A stretch of 33,046 bases of DNA from Isotricha intestinalis. Taxonomy: Eukaryota; Ciliophora; Litostomatea; Vestibuliferida; Isotrichidae. Shown here in pieces: positions 17,941 to 25,858 of the stretch. Position numbers and translations under genes: made by a program. The DNA lies in contig JAJJLU010003761.1 of NCBI GenBank assembly GCA_023807065.1, positions 1 through 33,046 of the forward strand. Reading direction: 5' to 3'. The notes beneath the pieces are model-generated. The model ran no database searches. It had not been told where the DNA came from and saw only the letters and a list, made by a program, of their open reading frames with translations. Every line of letters begins with the position of its first letter. Within the stretch, counting starts at the first letter, position 1.

Positions 17941-18519
17941 ATGGAAAATGACATTGAAATGGATCATTATAAAACAATAAATCAAAAAAAGAAATTATTT
18001 CCTATTTATCATACAATACATGAACCTTATTTAATCTCTGAGACAGAATCAAGAATAATAAATGAGTTAAAACAATTTAAAAAAAAAAGATTAACAACAG
18101 GAAAATATGATATAGAACTTTCACCTTATTTTAAAAAAGAAAATGAAAATTGTTTTATAATGTTTGTTGAGTTTAAAGGAATATTTAAAATTCAAATTAT
18201 ATTTTTAGAAGAATATCCTTTTATTCCTCCTATTATTACTTATATATCAGGTAAATATTTTCATTTTTTATTTGATTATCAAAAAAAGTTAAAATTAAGT
18301 TGTTTAAATATTCAAAAATGGTCTTCTTATTTAGATTTAAATTCAATTTTATTTTTATTGGAATTAAAATTAAATGAAAATATTCTTGAAGTTTCAAAAG
18401 ATTTTTATAAAAAAAGAATGTTTTCAGAATATAAAACTTTATTTAATGAATCTTCAAATAATAATATTTTTTCAAATGAAGATAATCTTAAAAGATTAAG
18501 TGATTATATATTAATTTAA
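17941..18519 (+). CDS. Ubiquitin-conjugating E2-fold protein with altered active site
   Basis: This 192-residue protein carries a UBC fold at about 35-145. The helix ESRIINELKQFKKKR comes first, then beta strands with FKIQIIFLEEYPFIPPIITYIS, which matches the family's F.....FP..YP..PP. Next is a KLSCLNIQKWSSYLDL stretch that aligns with the E2 active-site line ending in WSP. C121 lies where the catalytic cysteine is expected. The HPN motif that normally precedes it is not kept: H108 is followed by F and L, so the asparagine needed for isopeptide formation is missing. It may be a slow or specialised E2, a UEV-like partner, or an RWD relative. It follows the Hsp110-like gene on the same strand after 283 bp. 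Confidence 0.7.
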   Translation: MENDIEMDHYKTINQKKKLFPIYHTIHEPYLISETESRIINELKQFKKKRLTTGKYDIELSPYFKKENENCFIMFVEFKGIFKIQIIFLEEYPFIPPIITYISGKYFHFLFDYQKKLKLSCLNIQKWSSYLDLNSILFLLELKLNENILEVSKDFYKKRMFSEYKTLFNESSNNNIFSNEDNLKRLSDYILI

Positions 18520-19120
18520 GGAAATTAATAAAAAGATTGATTGCTACTCTTTTTTTTAATCTCAAAATAAATATAGGAAATTTTTCTAAAAGTAAATTAT
18601 AGTAAAGAAAATAATATTTATAAATTTTTACTTAAATTACTTATCCATTTCTTTTCTCTAAAAATATTTTAAATTATTAAATAAATTAAAGAAAATAAAA
18701 TTTGGAACTAACATATAAAAAATAAAAAAACTGATTTTAAAAAGTTAATATTTTTATTTTCTTATTTTCTCTAATATAAATTTGTTTATTATTAATAATA
18801 TTTGTTCCTCCCAATTATTATATTTAAAGGAATTTTTCTTCTTTTTAATATTAATAAATAATATTTATTTAATTTACTCAGTATGAATCAACCCATATCA
18901 ATTACTTTTTGATTCATTTTGAGTTATTATATTCTACATTGATATCATTTGTATTTAAAATTTTATTTTCTTTTAAATAAAGAAAAAACATATTTAATCC
19001 TAATTTTAAAAAAAACAATAAATCATTGAAAAATCAATAAAATTAATAAAAAATTATAAAGAAATAAATAAAACATAAAAACAGTAACATTTCAAAAAAA
19101 AAGAATAATTAAAAAAAAAA
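18520..19120. other. Intergenic gap with a short hairpin
   Basis: This 601-bp spacer lies between the E2-like gene and the LRR gene, both plus strand. It has no open frame beyond a nine-codon one at 18884. A perfect 9-bp inverted repeat (18883-18891 with 18909-18917, 17-nt loop) contains the only CCC of the spacer's right half. The last 150 bases are A-rich and probably hold the LRR gene promoter and leader. No tRNA or snRNA signature was found. Confidence 0.45.
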
Positions 19121-21064
19121 ATGGGTAGTTCTCCAAATAAAGAAGATGTGGTAACAACAAAAATCACAAAATACGATACAACTCCTCCACCATCAAGTTC
19201 TTTTCAAATAGTATTATTTCGTTTAATATGGGAAATGCGTCCTAAAATATTAGTATTTAAGCAAATAGGACTTCAAACAATAAATAAAAGTAAGCATTCA
19301 TCATTAGAAGAAATTTTAGAAGAATCTTCAAATGAAGATTTTAGAACTTATGGAGTTTTAAGTAAAAGTGGATCAAATCCTTTATTATATTTTATTCATT
19401 TAAGTGATGGTGTTGTAATTACAAAAAAATTAATTAAATTAAAATTTTTATTAGAAAATAATTTAGATCAAATTGTTAGAATTTCTCTTGTTAATATTTC
19501 TGAAATTATGAAAAAATTTTCAGATTATTGTTCAATTTATGAAATTAAAAAAGTTTCTAAATATTATTATGATTTAACGAAATGTAAAATTGATTTAACA
19601 AAAAGAAATGAATTAGTAGAAAAAGGTAAAAGTGAAATTATATCAGATGAAGAAATAAATTTAAATGATGAAGGATCAAATATAAAAACAGATGAATTAA
19701 TAATAGAAACAAGTTGTTCAGAAACCGTAAATAAACAAATAGAAAATTATTTATATAAAGATATAAATAAACCTTTTGAAAGATTTATTAAATATCCAAT
19801 TGAAAATAAAAATAAAGAAAAAGAAAATGAAAATTTAGAAGAAGAAAAAAGAGAAAATGAAGAAGAAGAAGAAGAAGAAAAAAGATTTAATTCTGATGAA
19901 GAAGAAGAAAGAGAAGTTGAAGAAAATGAAGAAGTAGAAGAAGAAGAAGAAAAAAAAGAAGAAGAAAAAGAAGAATTTGCAAAAATTAAAGTTTTTTTAA
20001 ATAAAGGAATACCTTTTGATCAAAGAGAACAAAATTCAACTATTAAAAAAGTAGGATTAAGATTTACTGATTTTATTCAAACTATTGAATCTAATTTTTA
20101 TTTAAAAGAAGCTTTAATTATGTTAACTCCATATAAATCATTACAAAAATTTTCTTTTTATTTAAGTCAAATGAAAGACCCAAATAAATTTAAAGGATGG
20201 AAATATTTACAAAAATTATTTTTAGATAATTTTAGTATTAGATGGGTAAGCTTTAGAAATTCTTCTTTAACAGATAATGCATTAAGAGTAATATTAGATG
20301 GTTTATGTATAAGAAGAGTAAGATATTTAGATTTAAGTCATAATAAATTAACTGATGGTGGAATGTATATTTTATGTAAATTTTTAATTAAAAATCAAAC
20401 TCTTCAAAGATTATATATTAATAGAAATCCATATATTACTTGTGATGGTATTAAAGCTGTTGTTTCTGCTTTAAAAGATCATCCAAATATTCATACTTTA
20501 AATTTATCTAATTTATCTATTAAAGGTTGTGGTAAACAATTAAAAATACTATTATCTAATAAAAGAGTACATAATTTATTCTTAAAAAATTGTGCTCTTG
20601 ATGCTACAGATTTTCAAGACTTAGCTGATGAATTATCAAAGGAAGATTGTTCTATTGTTTTACTTGATATTGGTAACAATAAAATTCCTGATAATCCGCA
20701 TTATACAGAAATTGAAAAATTTATTTTAAAAAATAAATCTATTAGAAAATTATATTTAGATGGTTTAGGTTTAAATATGACAAATTATATGCCTATTTTT
20801 AAAGCTATATTTAAAAATAGAACTATTCAAAGTTATTCTCTTAATCAAAATGCTGATTTACCTGTTAAGGGAATTTTAAATTTTTTTATGAAAATAAATT
20901 ATATTAAAGAACTAAGTGTTATTCCTTGGGATCCTTCTATTGATAAAAATAGAAATTTTACTGATGATGAAGTTAGATGGATTAAAAGATTTCATGATAA
21001 ATGTCCTGATATAAGATTGCATAGTTATGAATTAATTAAAAGACAAGAAAAAGTTGAAGGATAA
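19121..21064 (+). CDS. Leucine-rich-repeat protein (ribonuclease-inhibitor type) with acidic insert
   Basis: This 647-residue protein starts MGSSPNK, a possible N-myristoylation site. Residues 25-180 form an N-terminal domain of unknown type with FQIVLFRLIWEMRPKILVFK. Residues 227-287 are an almost pure E/K tract, surely disordered. From about 295 a helical stretch leads into leucine-rich repeats (about 370-560): RYLDLSHNKLTDGGMYILCKFL, LYINRNPYITCDGIKAVVSAL, LNLSNLSIKGCGKQL and LDIGNNKIPD. The repeat length of about 28 and the helical backs fit the ribonuclease-inhibitor class. The C-terminus (about 560-647) closes the solenoid. Such proteins are scaffolds; binding partners are unknown. There is no catalytic motif. 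The CFAP100-like gene follows 111 bp downstream. Confidence 0.85.
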   Translation: MGSSPNKEDVVTTKITKYDTTPPPSSSFQIVLFRLIWEMRPKILVFKQIGLQTINKSKHSSLEEILEESSNEDFRTYGVLSKSGSNPLLYFIHLSDGVVITKKLIKLKFLLENNLDQIVRISLVNISEIMKKFSDYCSIYEIKKVSKYYYDLTKCKIDLTKRNELVEKGKSEIISDEEINLNDEGSNIKTDELIIETSCSETVNKQIENYLYKDINKPFERFIKYPIENKNKEKENENLEEEKRENEEEEEEEKRFNSDEEEEREVEENEEVEEEEEKKEEEKEEFAKIKVFLNKGIPFDQREQNSTIKKVGLRFTDFIQTIESNFYLKEALIMLTPYKSLQKFSFYLSQMKDPNKFKGWKYLQKLFLDNFSIRWVSFRNSSLTDNALRVILDGLCIRRVRYLDLSHNKLTDGGMYILCKFLIKNQTLQRLYINRNPYITCDGIKAVVSALKDHPNIHTLNLSNLSIKGCGKQLKILLSNKRVHNLFLKNCALDATDFQDLADELSKEDCSIVLLDIGNNKIPDNPHYTEIEKFILKNKSIRKLYLDGLGLNMTNYMPIFKAIFKNRTIQSYSLNQNADLPVKGILNFFMKINYIKELSVIPWDPSIDKNRNFTDDEVRWIKRFHDKCPDIRLHSYELIKRQEKVEG

Positions 21065-21175
21065 AAAATATTAAATTTATATTTATTTTTAATTTGTTAT
21101 TTTTCTATTTTATTCATTTTATTATTCATTTATATATTTTATAAAAGTAACTTTTGGATTTTTTTTAAATAAAAA

Positions 21176-22840
21176 ATGATAATAAAGAGACAAAATCACA
21201 ATTCAAATAATTCATCAGAAATAACATTAGACAATTCAAATATGACATCAAACAAAAGAAAAATAAACAATAAATCAATATCAAAATATTTAAATTCTTC
21301 TATATTTGAGTCTCGAACATTATCAACAGAAAGAACAAAACATGAAATTTATTTAACAGAAGTGAATAATTTTAATTCAATAGATATAGAAAGAACTAAG
21401 AAACATATAATGGAAGAAGTTTTTGATTATAAACCAACTTTAACAGGAAGAATTTTACCTTCAATAAGAAAAAAACCTCCAACAATGATTTATTGTTGCA
21501 ATGAAAAATATGAAGCAAATAATTTATCTAAATTATATAATACTTATTGGGTAAATCCACCAATAAAAAAAAAAATAATTGTTAATCATAAAAATGAAAG
21601 AAGTAGAGTTAGAGATAGTAGTAATGAATATATTGAAAAAACTAAAGATATTATTTTAGCAAGATATAATTTTGAAATTAAAAAAGAAGCTGTTCAAAGA
21701 ATTGAAAATAATATTAAAAATGAAATTTATAGTTTAGAACAAACAATGAAACAAATGAAAAGATGTAAAGATGATTTAGAAAATAATTTTATCAATGCTT
21801 ATAATGAAGCTCTTAAAAAATTAGATATTCAAATTTCAGAAGAAAGAATTAAAAATGATGAATTAAGTATTCGATTAGCAAAATTAGTTAAAGAAGTTAA
21901 TAAAATTCAAAATCAAATTATTAAAATTGATGGAATTAAAAAAGGAATTGAAAAATGGATTATTTTTCAAATTAGAATGGATAAAAGAATTATTCCTAAG
22001 AATTTAAAAGAAATTTTAGAAAAAGTTTATCATAATAATTTAATTTTTTCTTCTGTAGAACAATTTGAAGATTGGTTTGAAAGTATGAAAATAAAAAATA
22101 TTTATTTATTGAATAAATTTAATGAAAAAGTAAGAGAAAAAGATGAAGTAAAAAAGTCTTATTTAGAAATGAAAAAAATACAAGAAAAAGCAACTTGGTT
22201 AGATAACGAAGTAAATGAAAAAGAAAAAGTTTTAGAATTATTGAAAATAAGATATAAAAAATTAGAAAGTGAAAAGAAAGAATTATCTAAATTTAAATAT
22301 ATATTAAATGATACAAAACTTAATAAAAGTATGTATACAATAGGTGATAAACCAAAAATATTAAAAGATATACTTTTTATAAAAACAAAATCAATTTATT
22401 CTCATATTAATTCATTAATAGGAAATGAAATAAAAAATAATATTTTAGAAACAGATATAATTAGAATAAATAGAAAAGAAGAAAAAATAATAAAAATGTT
22501 AACAAGTTTAGAATTAATTTTAAATTATTTAATTGAAAAATTCATTGATTATAGAATGAATCCTAAAACTTTAAGTATACTTAAAGAAATTAAAAATAGA
22601 ATTGATACTGAACATAAAAATAATACTGCTTTATTAGCTAAAATTGCTGAAGAAAAAAAAATAAAAAAATTAAAAGAAAAACTTGAATTAAGAAGTAAAA
22701 GAGGAATTTTCCTTCCATTAAGAAAAGTAGATAATTATCCTTTTGCTATTTTAAATAAACAAAAAATTTCTATTACTAAAGATAATTTCCATAAAAGTAA
22801 TGAATTATCATTTTATGATTTTATATATGAAAACGAATAA
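21176..22840 (+). CDS. Coiled-coil protein, CFAP100/DUF4200-like
   Basis: This 554-residue protein has a disordered S/N-rich N-terminus (1-60). A short patch near 85-125 contains GRILPSIRKKPPTMIYCC. Long coiled coils run from about 155 to 360. The stretch from DIILARYNFEIKKEAVQRIE through LENNFINAYNEALKKLDIQI to IKKGIEKWIIFQIRM resembles DUF4200 proteins such as CFAP100 (MIA1), with the same order of a methionine-poor helix, an F-x-NAYNEAL-type segment and a Y/W-bearing end. In Chlamydomonas, FAP100 helps tether inner-arm dynein f. A second coiled coil lies at about 420-520. The match is by pattern and no search was run, so CFAP100 itself is a proposal. A ciliary role fits the neighbouring coiled-coil genes. 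Confidence 0.6.
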   Translation: MIIKRQNHNSNNSSEITLDNSNMTSNKRKINNKSISKYLNSSIFESRTLSTERTKHEIYLTEVNNFNSIDIERTKKHIMEEVFDYKPTLTGRILPSIRKKPPTMIYCCNEKYEANNLSKLYNTYWVNPPIKKKIIVNHKNERSRVRDSSNEYIEKTKDIILARYNFEIKKEAVQRIENNIKNEIYSLEQTMKQMKRCKDDLENNFINAYNEALKKLDIQISEERIKNDELSIRLAKLVKEVNKIQNQIIKIDGIKKGIEKWIIFQIRMDKRIIPKNLKEILEKVYHNNLIFSSVEQFEDWFESMKIKNIYLLNKFNEKVREKDEVKKSYLEMKKIQEKATWLDNEVNEKEKVLELLKIRYKKLESEKKELSKFKYILNDTKLNKSMYTIGDKPKILKDILFIKTKSIYSHINSLIGNEIKNNILETDIIRINRKEEKIIKMLTSLELILNYLIEKFIDYRMNPKTLSILKEIKNRIDTEHKNNTALLAKIAEEKKIKKLKEKLELRSKRGIFLPLRKVDNYPFAILNKQKISITKDNFHKSNELSFYDFIYENE

Positions 22841-22920
22841 TTTATTATTAATTCATTAAAAAAAAATATTAACTTAAAAAATTAAATATTTTATCTTTCC
22901 TAATTCTTAATAAATTATAA

Positions 22921-22950
22921 TTTATTAATTTATTAATTTATTAATTTATA
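22921..22950 (+). repeat. 8-bp tandem repeat in Rab leader
   Basis: The unit TTTATTAA is repeated about 3.75 times without error, 36 bp upstream of the Rab start codon. It is a small microsatellite-like array in the promoter or 5' leader and may vary in length between strains. Confidence 0.8.
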
Positions 22951-22986
22951 AATAAAAATAATATAATAATCAAAATCAATCAAAAA

Positions 22987-23625
22987 ATGTCTTCTTCAAT
23001 AGAACAAAAATATGATTTTTTATTTAAAATATTATTAGTAGGAAATAGTAGTGTAGGGAAAAGTTCTCTTTTCCTAAGATTTGTTGATGATATATGGAAT
23101 GAGACATTTGTTCCTACAATAGGAGTAGATTTCAAAATAAAAACTATAGAAGTGGAAAAAAAAAATGTAAAATTACAAATATGGGACACAGCAGGAGAAG
23201 AAAGATTTAGAACAATAATATCATCATATTATAAAGGAGCACATGGTATTTTATTAATGTTTGATGTTACTGATTATGATAGTTTTGAAAGTCTAGAAAA
23301 TTGGTTAATTGAAATTGAAAAAAATGCAAATAAAAGTGTTATTAAATTACTTATTGGAAATAAAATTGATTTAGAAGAAAATAGAAAAGTATCTTATAAT
23401 CAAGCTAAAGATTTTGCTGATTCTAATGGAATTCAATATATTGAAACTAGTGTTAAATTAAATACTAATGTTAATCAAGCTTTTTGGGAAATTGGAAAAG
23501 AATTAATGAATGCTACAAAAGATAAAGAATTTTTACATGAAAGTAATAAAAAAACAATTACTATTTCCAAAAACGCAAATAATATTAATGAAGAAACTAA
23601 AAATAAAGGTGGTTGTTGTGGATAA
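22987..23625 (+). CDS. Rab GTPase, Rab1/Rab8-like, with Gln-to-Glu switch II change
   Basis: This 212-residue small GTPase has all G-box elements. The P-loop is GNSSVGKS (19-26), the switch I threonine T44 lies in FVPTIGVDF, switch II reads WDTAGEERF (66-74), NKID is at 125-128 and TSVK at 154-157. The end, GGCCG, offers two cysteines for geranylgeranylation, so it is a membrane-bound traffic regulator. The effector strand VDFKIKTIEV and the SYYKGAHGILLMFDVTD block place it near Rab1/Rab8/Rab10. Switch II is odd: the catalytic glutamine of WDTAGQE is Glu71, which in other small GTPases would slow GTP hydrolysis. It lies between the CFAP100-like gene and calmodulin, all plus strand. All nine Ile codons before 23246 are ATA and all twelve after are ATT. 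Confidence 0.93.
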   Translation: MSSSIEQKYDFLFKILLVGNSSVGKSSLFLRFVDDIWNETFVPTIGVDFKIKTIEVEKKNVKLQIWDTAGEERFRTIISSYYKGAHGILLMFDVTDYDSFESLENWLIEIEKNANKSVIKLLIGNKIDLEENRKVSYNQAKDFADSNGIQYIETSVKLNTNVNQAFWEIGKELMNATKDKEFLHESNKKTITISKNANNINEETKNKGGCCG

Positions 23626-23743
23626 TAGTAAAAAAAAAATAATATATTTAATAAAATAAAAAAATAAACTATTTAATTTAAATAAAAAAAAAGAATAATA
23701 TTCCTTAAAATTAAATAATTTAATAGTATTTAAACATAAAAAA

Positions 23744-24193
23744 ATGTTAGATGACTTATCTCAAGAAAGAAGAAAAGAATATAAAGATGCATTTGAAATG
23801 TTTGATAAAAATAAAGATGGGACAATATCAACAAAAGATTTAATAAATGTATTAAGAAGTTTAAACCAAGATCCAACAGAAGAAGAATTAAATGAAATGA
23901 TAGCAGAAGTAGATTTAGATGGAAATGGAGAAATAGATTTTGAAGAATTTATTACTTTAATGAATAGAAGAAGTAAAGAATATGATCATAATGAAGAAGT
24001 TTTAAATGCTTTTAAAGTTTTTGATAAAGAAAATAATGGTTTAATTGCTGTCACTGAATTAAAACATATTATGATGACTCTTGGAGATCAATTAAGTGAA
24101 GATGAAGTCGATGATTTATTAAGAGAAGCTGATAATGATGGAGATGGATTTATTAATTATGAAGAATTTATTAGAGCTATGTTATCTAGATAA
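23744..24193 (+). CDS. CAM: Calmodulin-like protein, four EF-hands
   Basis: This 149-residue protein has exactly the length and layout of calmodulin. EF1 loop is D21-D32 (Asp rather than Glu in the last position), EF2 D57-E68, EF3 D94-E105 and EF4 D130-E141. Loops 1, 2 and 4 keep the DxDxDG-type ligands. Loop 3 reads [12 protein letters not shown], with Glu and Asn at positions 3 and 5, so its calcium affinity is probably lower or changed. The helix after EF3 has LGDQLSEDE, so the lysine that is trimethylated in many calmodulins is replaced by Gln116. It may be the main calmodulin of a divergent lineage or a paralogue (centrin is excluded by the short N-terminus). Its expected targets are kinases and axonemal proteins. 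Confidence 0.9.
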   Translation: MLDDLSQERRKEYKDAFEMFDKNKDGTISTKDLINVLRSLNQDPTEEELNEMIAEVDLDGNGEIDFEEFITLMNRRSKEYDHNEEVLNAFKVFDKENNGLIAVTELKHIMMTLGDQLSEDEVDDLLREADNDGDGFINYEEFIRAMLSR

Positions 24194-24332
24194 AAAAATT
24201 AATTTTTTAAATTTATATATTCACTTGTAAATTTTATTTTTTATTTTTAGGAAATTTCTTCAAATTTTTTTTATTTTTTTTTAATTTAAATATTATTCCA
24301 AATTTATTTTATATATTAATTTTATAAATTTT

Positions 24333-25772
24333 TTAATTTTCATCAGAAGAATAATATAACATCCCATAATCATCATCTTCATTATTTTTATTTTCATTAT
24401 ATTTTTTTTTCTTTCCTTTAATAATAGGATATTCCTTAGGAACTTTTCTTCCAATAATAACAACTCTTTGAGCTCTATCAACAGCTCTTTGTCTTTTCAT
24501 ATTTTCAATTTCATCTTGTTTTTCTTTAATTTGTAATTGTTTTTCTCTTTTATTAGTTCTTTTTCTATCTAATTCAACCTCATGAATTAATTGTTTATCA
24601 CCATTTTCTTCTATATCTTCAATTTCTGCAATATATTCATTTACTGTTAATTCTTTTTTTTCAATTGTTAATAAAGTTTCTTTAGTGAAATTTAATAAAT
24701 CCATAAAATTTTTTTTCCCTTTTAATCTATTATTTAAATCTCCTGTTGCTAATCCTAATTCAACTATATAATCTAAATATTGATTTAAATCTGAATTTTT
24801 ATGAGGTTTTAATTTATTTATTTGAAGTTCAATTTCTTTTTTTTCATTTTCATAACTTTTTGACTCTTGTAAACAATCTTCATATCTTCTTTTTAATTCT
24901 TCTATTTCTTCATTGTAATTATCAGTTAAATTTACTTGATTTTTATTTAAAACTTCTTTTTTTTCTAATTCTTTAACAACTTTAACTTCATAATCATTAA
25001 ATTTCATCATCATAAAATTATCATCTTCTAATAATTCATCAATTGCTTTATTATTATTCATAATATTAAATTTTGTTAATAAAGTATTTGCAACACTTTC
25101 AAAATTTCTTTCTCTAGGATCAATATCAGCAATATTATCTAATTCAAAATTTATATTTAAAACTCTATGAACAAAACTTCCATATGATTTTAATAAACAA
25201 ATCATTTTAACAGTTTTTTCTAATTCTTCATATAATTTTTTATTATCTAAACATTCTTTTTTATATAAATTCTCCTTTTCTTCATGTAAAGATTTTAATC
25301 TTGCTAATTCTTCTTCTTCTTTTTTTTGCTTTTTTTTTGTTCCTTCTACAAAATCAATGAAATTTCTATAATCAGTATCTAATCTATTTTCACTATCTCT
25401 TAATGCTTTTGTTATATTTTTTTCTTTTTCATTTAAATCAGTTCTTGATTCTTTTAATAATCCAATTAAATAATTTTTTAAACAAATATCTCTAGTATCA
25501 TTCATTACTATATTTCTCATTCTATGTTTTGATGTTATTGCATTTCCTTTATTTTTCATTCTTTCTTTCATTATTTTATTTGCTTCTGTTATATATGATT
25601 TTTGACCATAAATTTTATAATTTACTTTAAATGAATCTCTTGATAATTGAGATTCATTTACTGAATTCAATAAATTTGAAACATTACTATTTTTACTTCT
25701 TATTGAAATTGATTTTGTTATATTTTTATTATTTCCCATTATTAATCCTCCTGCTTTTATTAAAGAAGACAT
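24333..25772 (-). CDS. Coiled-coil protein, possible axonemal DUF4200-like
   Basis: This 479-residue protein is almost wholly helical after a Ser/Asn-rich start (1-45). At about 105-205 a coiled coil runs DTDYRNFIDFVEGTKKKQKKEEEELARLKSLHEEK and ends in LKSYGSFVHRVL. The FxxF start, charged heptads and Y..F..VL end match the general form of DUF4200 coiled coils of axonemal proteins such as CCDC42 and CFAP73. More coiled coil follows at 245-320 and 365-445, and the end is acidic with Tyr (DDDYGMLYYSSDEN). No enzyme motif is present. The family call is tentative. It is convergent with calmodulin (139 bp apart) and divergent from the next coiled-coil gene (86 bp apart). Confidence 0.7.
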   Translation of the reverse strand: MSSLIKAGGLIMGNNKNITKSISIRSKNSNVSNLLNSVNESQLSRDSFKVNYKIYGQKSYITEANKIMKERMKNKGNAITSKHRMRNIVMNDTRDICLKNYLIGLLKESRTDLNEKEKNITKALRDSENRLDTDYRNFIDFVEGTKKKQKKEEEELARLKSLHEEKENLYKKECLDNKKLYEELEKTVKMICLLKSYGSFVHRVLNINFELDNIADIDPRERNFESVANTLLTKFNIMNNNKAIDELLEDDNFMMMKFNDYEVKVVKELEKKEVLNKNQVNLTDNYNEEIEELKRRYEDCLQESKSYENEKKEIELQINKLKPHKNSDLNQYLDYIVELGLATGDLNNRLKGKKNFMDLLNFTKETLLTIEKKELTVNEYIAEIEDIEENGDKQLIHEVELDRKRTNKREKQLQIKEKQDEIENMKRQRAVDRAQRVVIIGRKVPKEYPIIKGKKKKYNENKNNEDDDYGMLYYSSDEN

Positions 25773-25858
25773 TTCTTTTATTTTTTAATATTATTTTTAT
25801 ATATCAGTTTTAAATTAAAATATTAATCTTTTAAATCTTAAATTTTTTTTTTTAATAA
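25773..25858. promoter_or_regulatory. Very short divergent promoter
   Basis: Only 86 bp separate the start codons of two divergent coiled-coil genes. Both promoters and both 5' leaders must fit here or extend into the coding sequence, which makes shared regulation likely. It is nearly pure A/T with no distinct motif. Confidence 0.5.
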
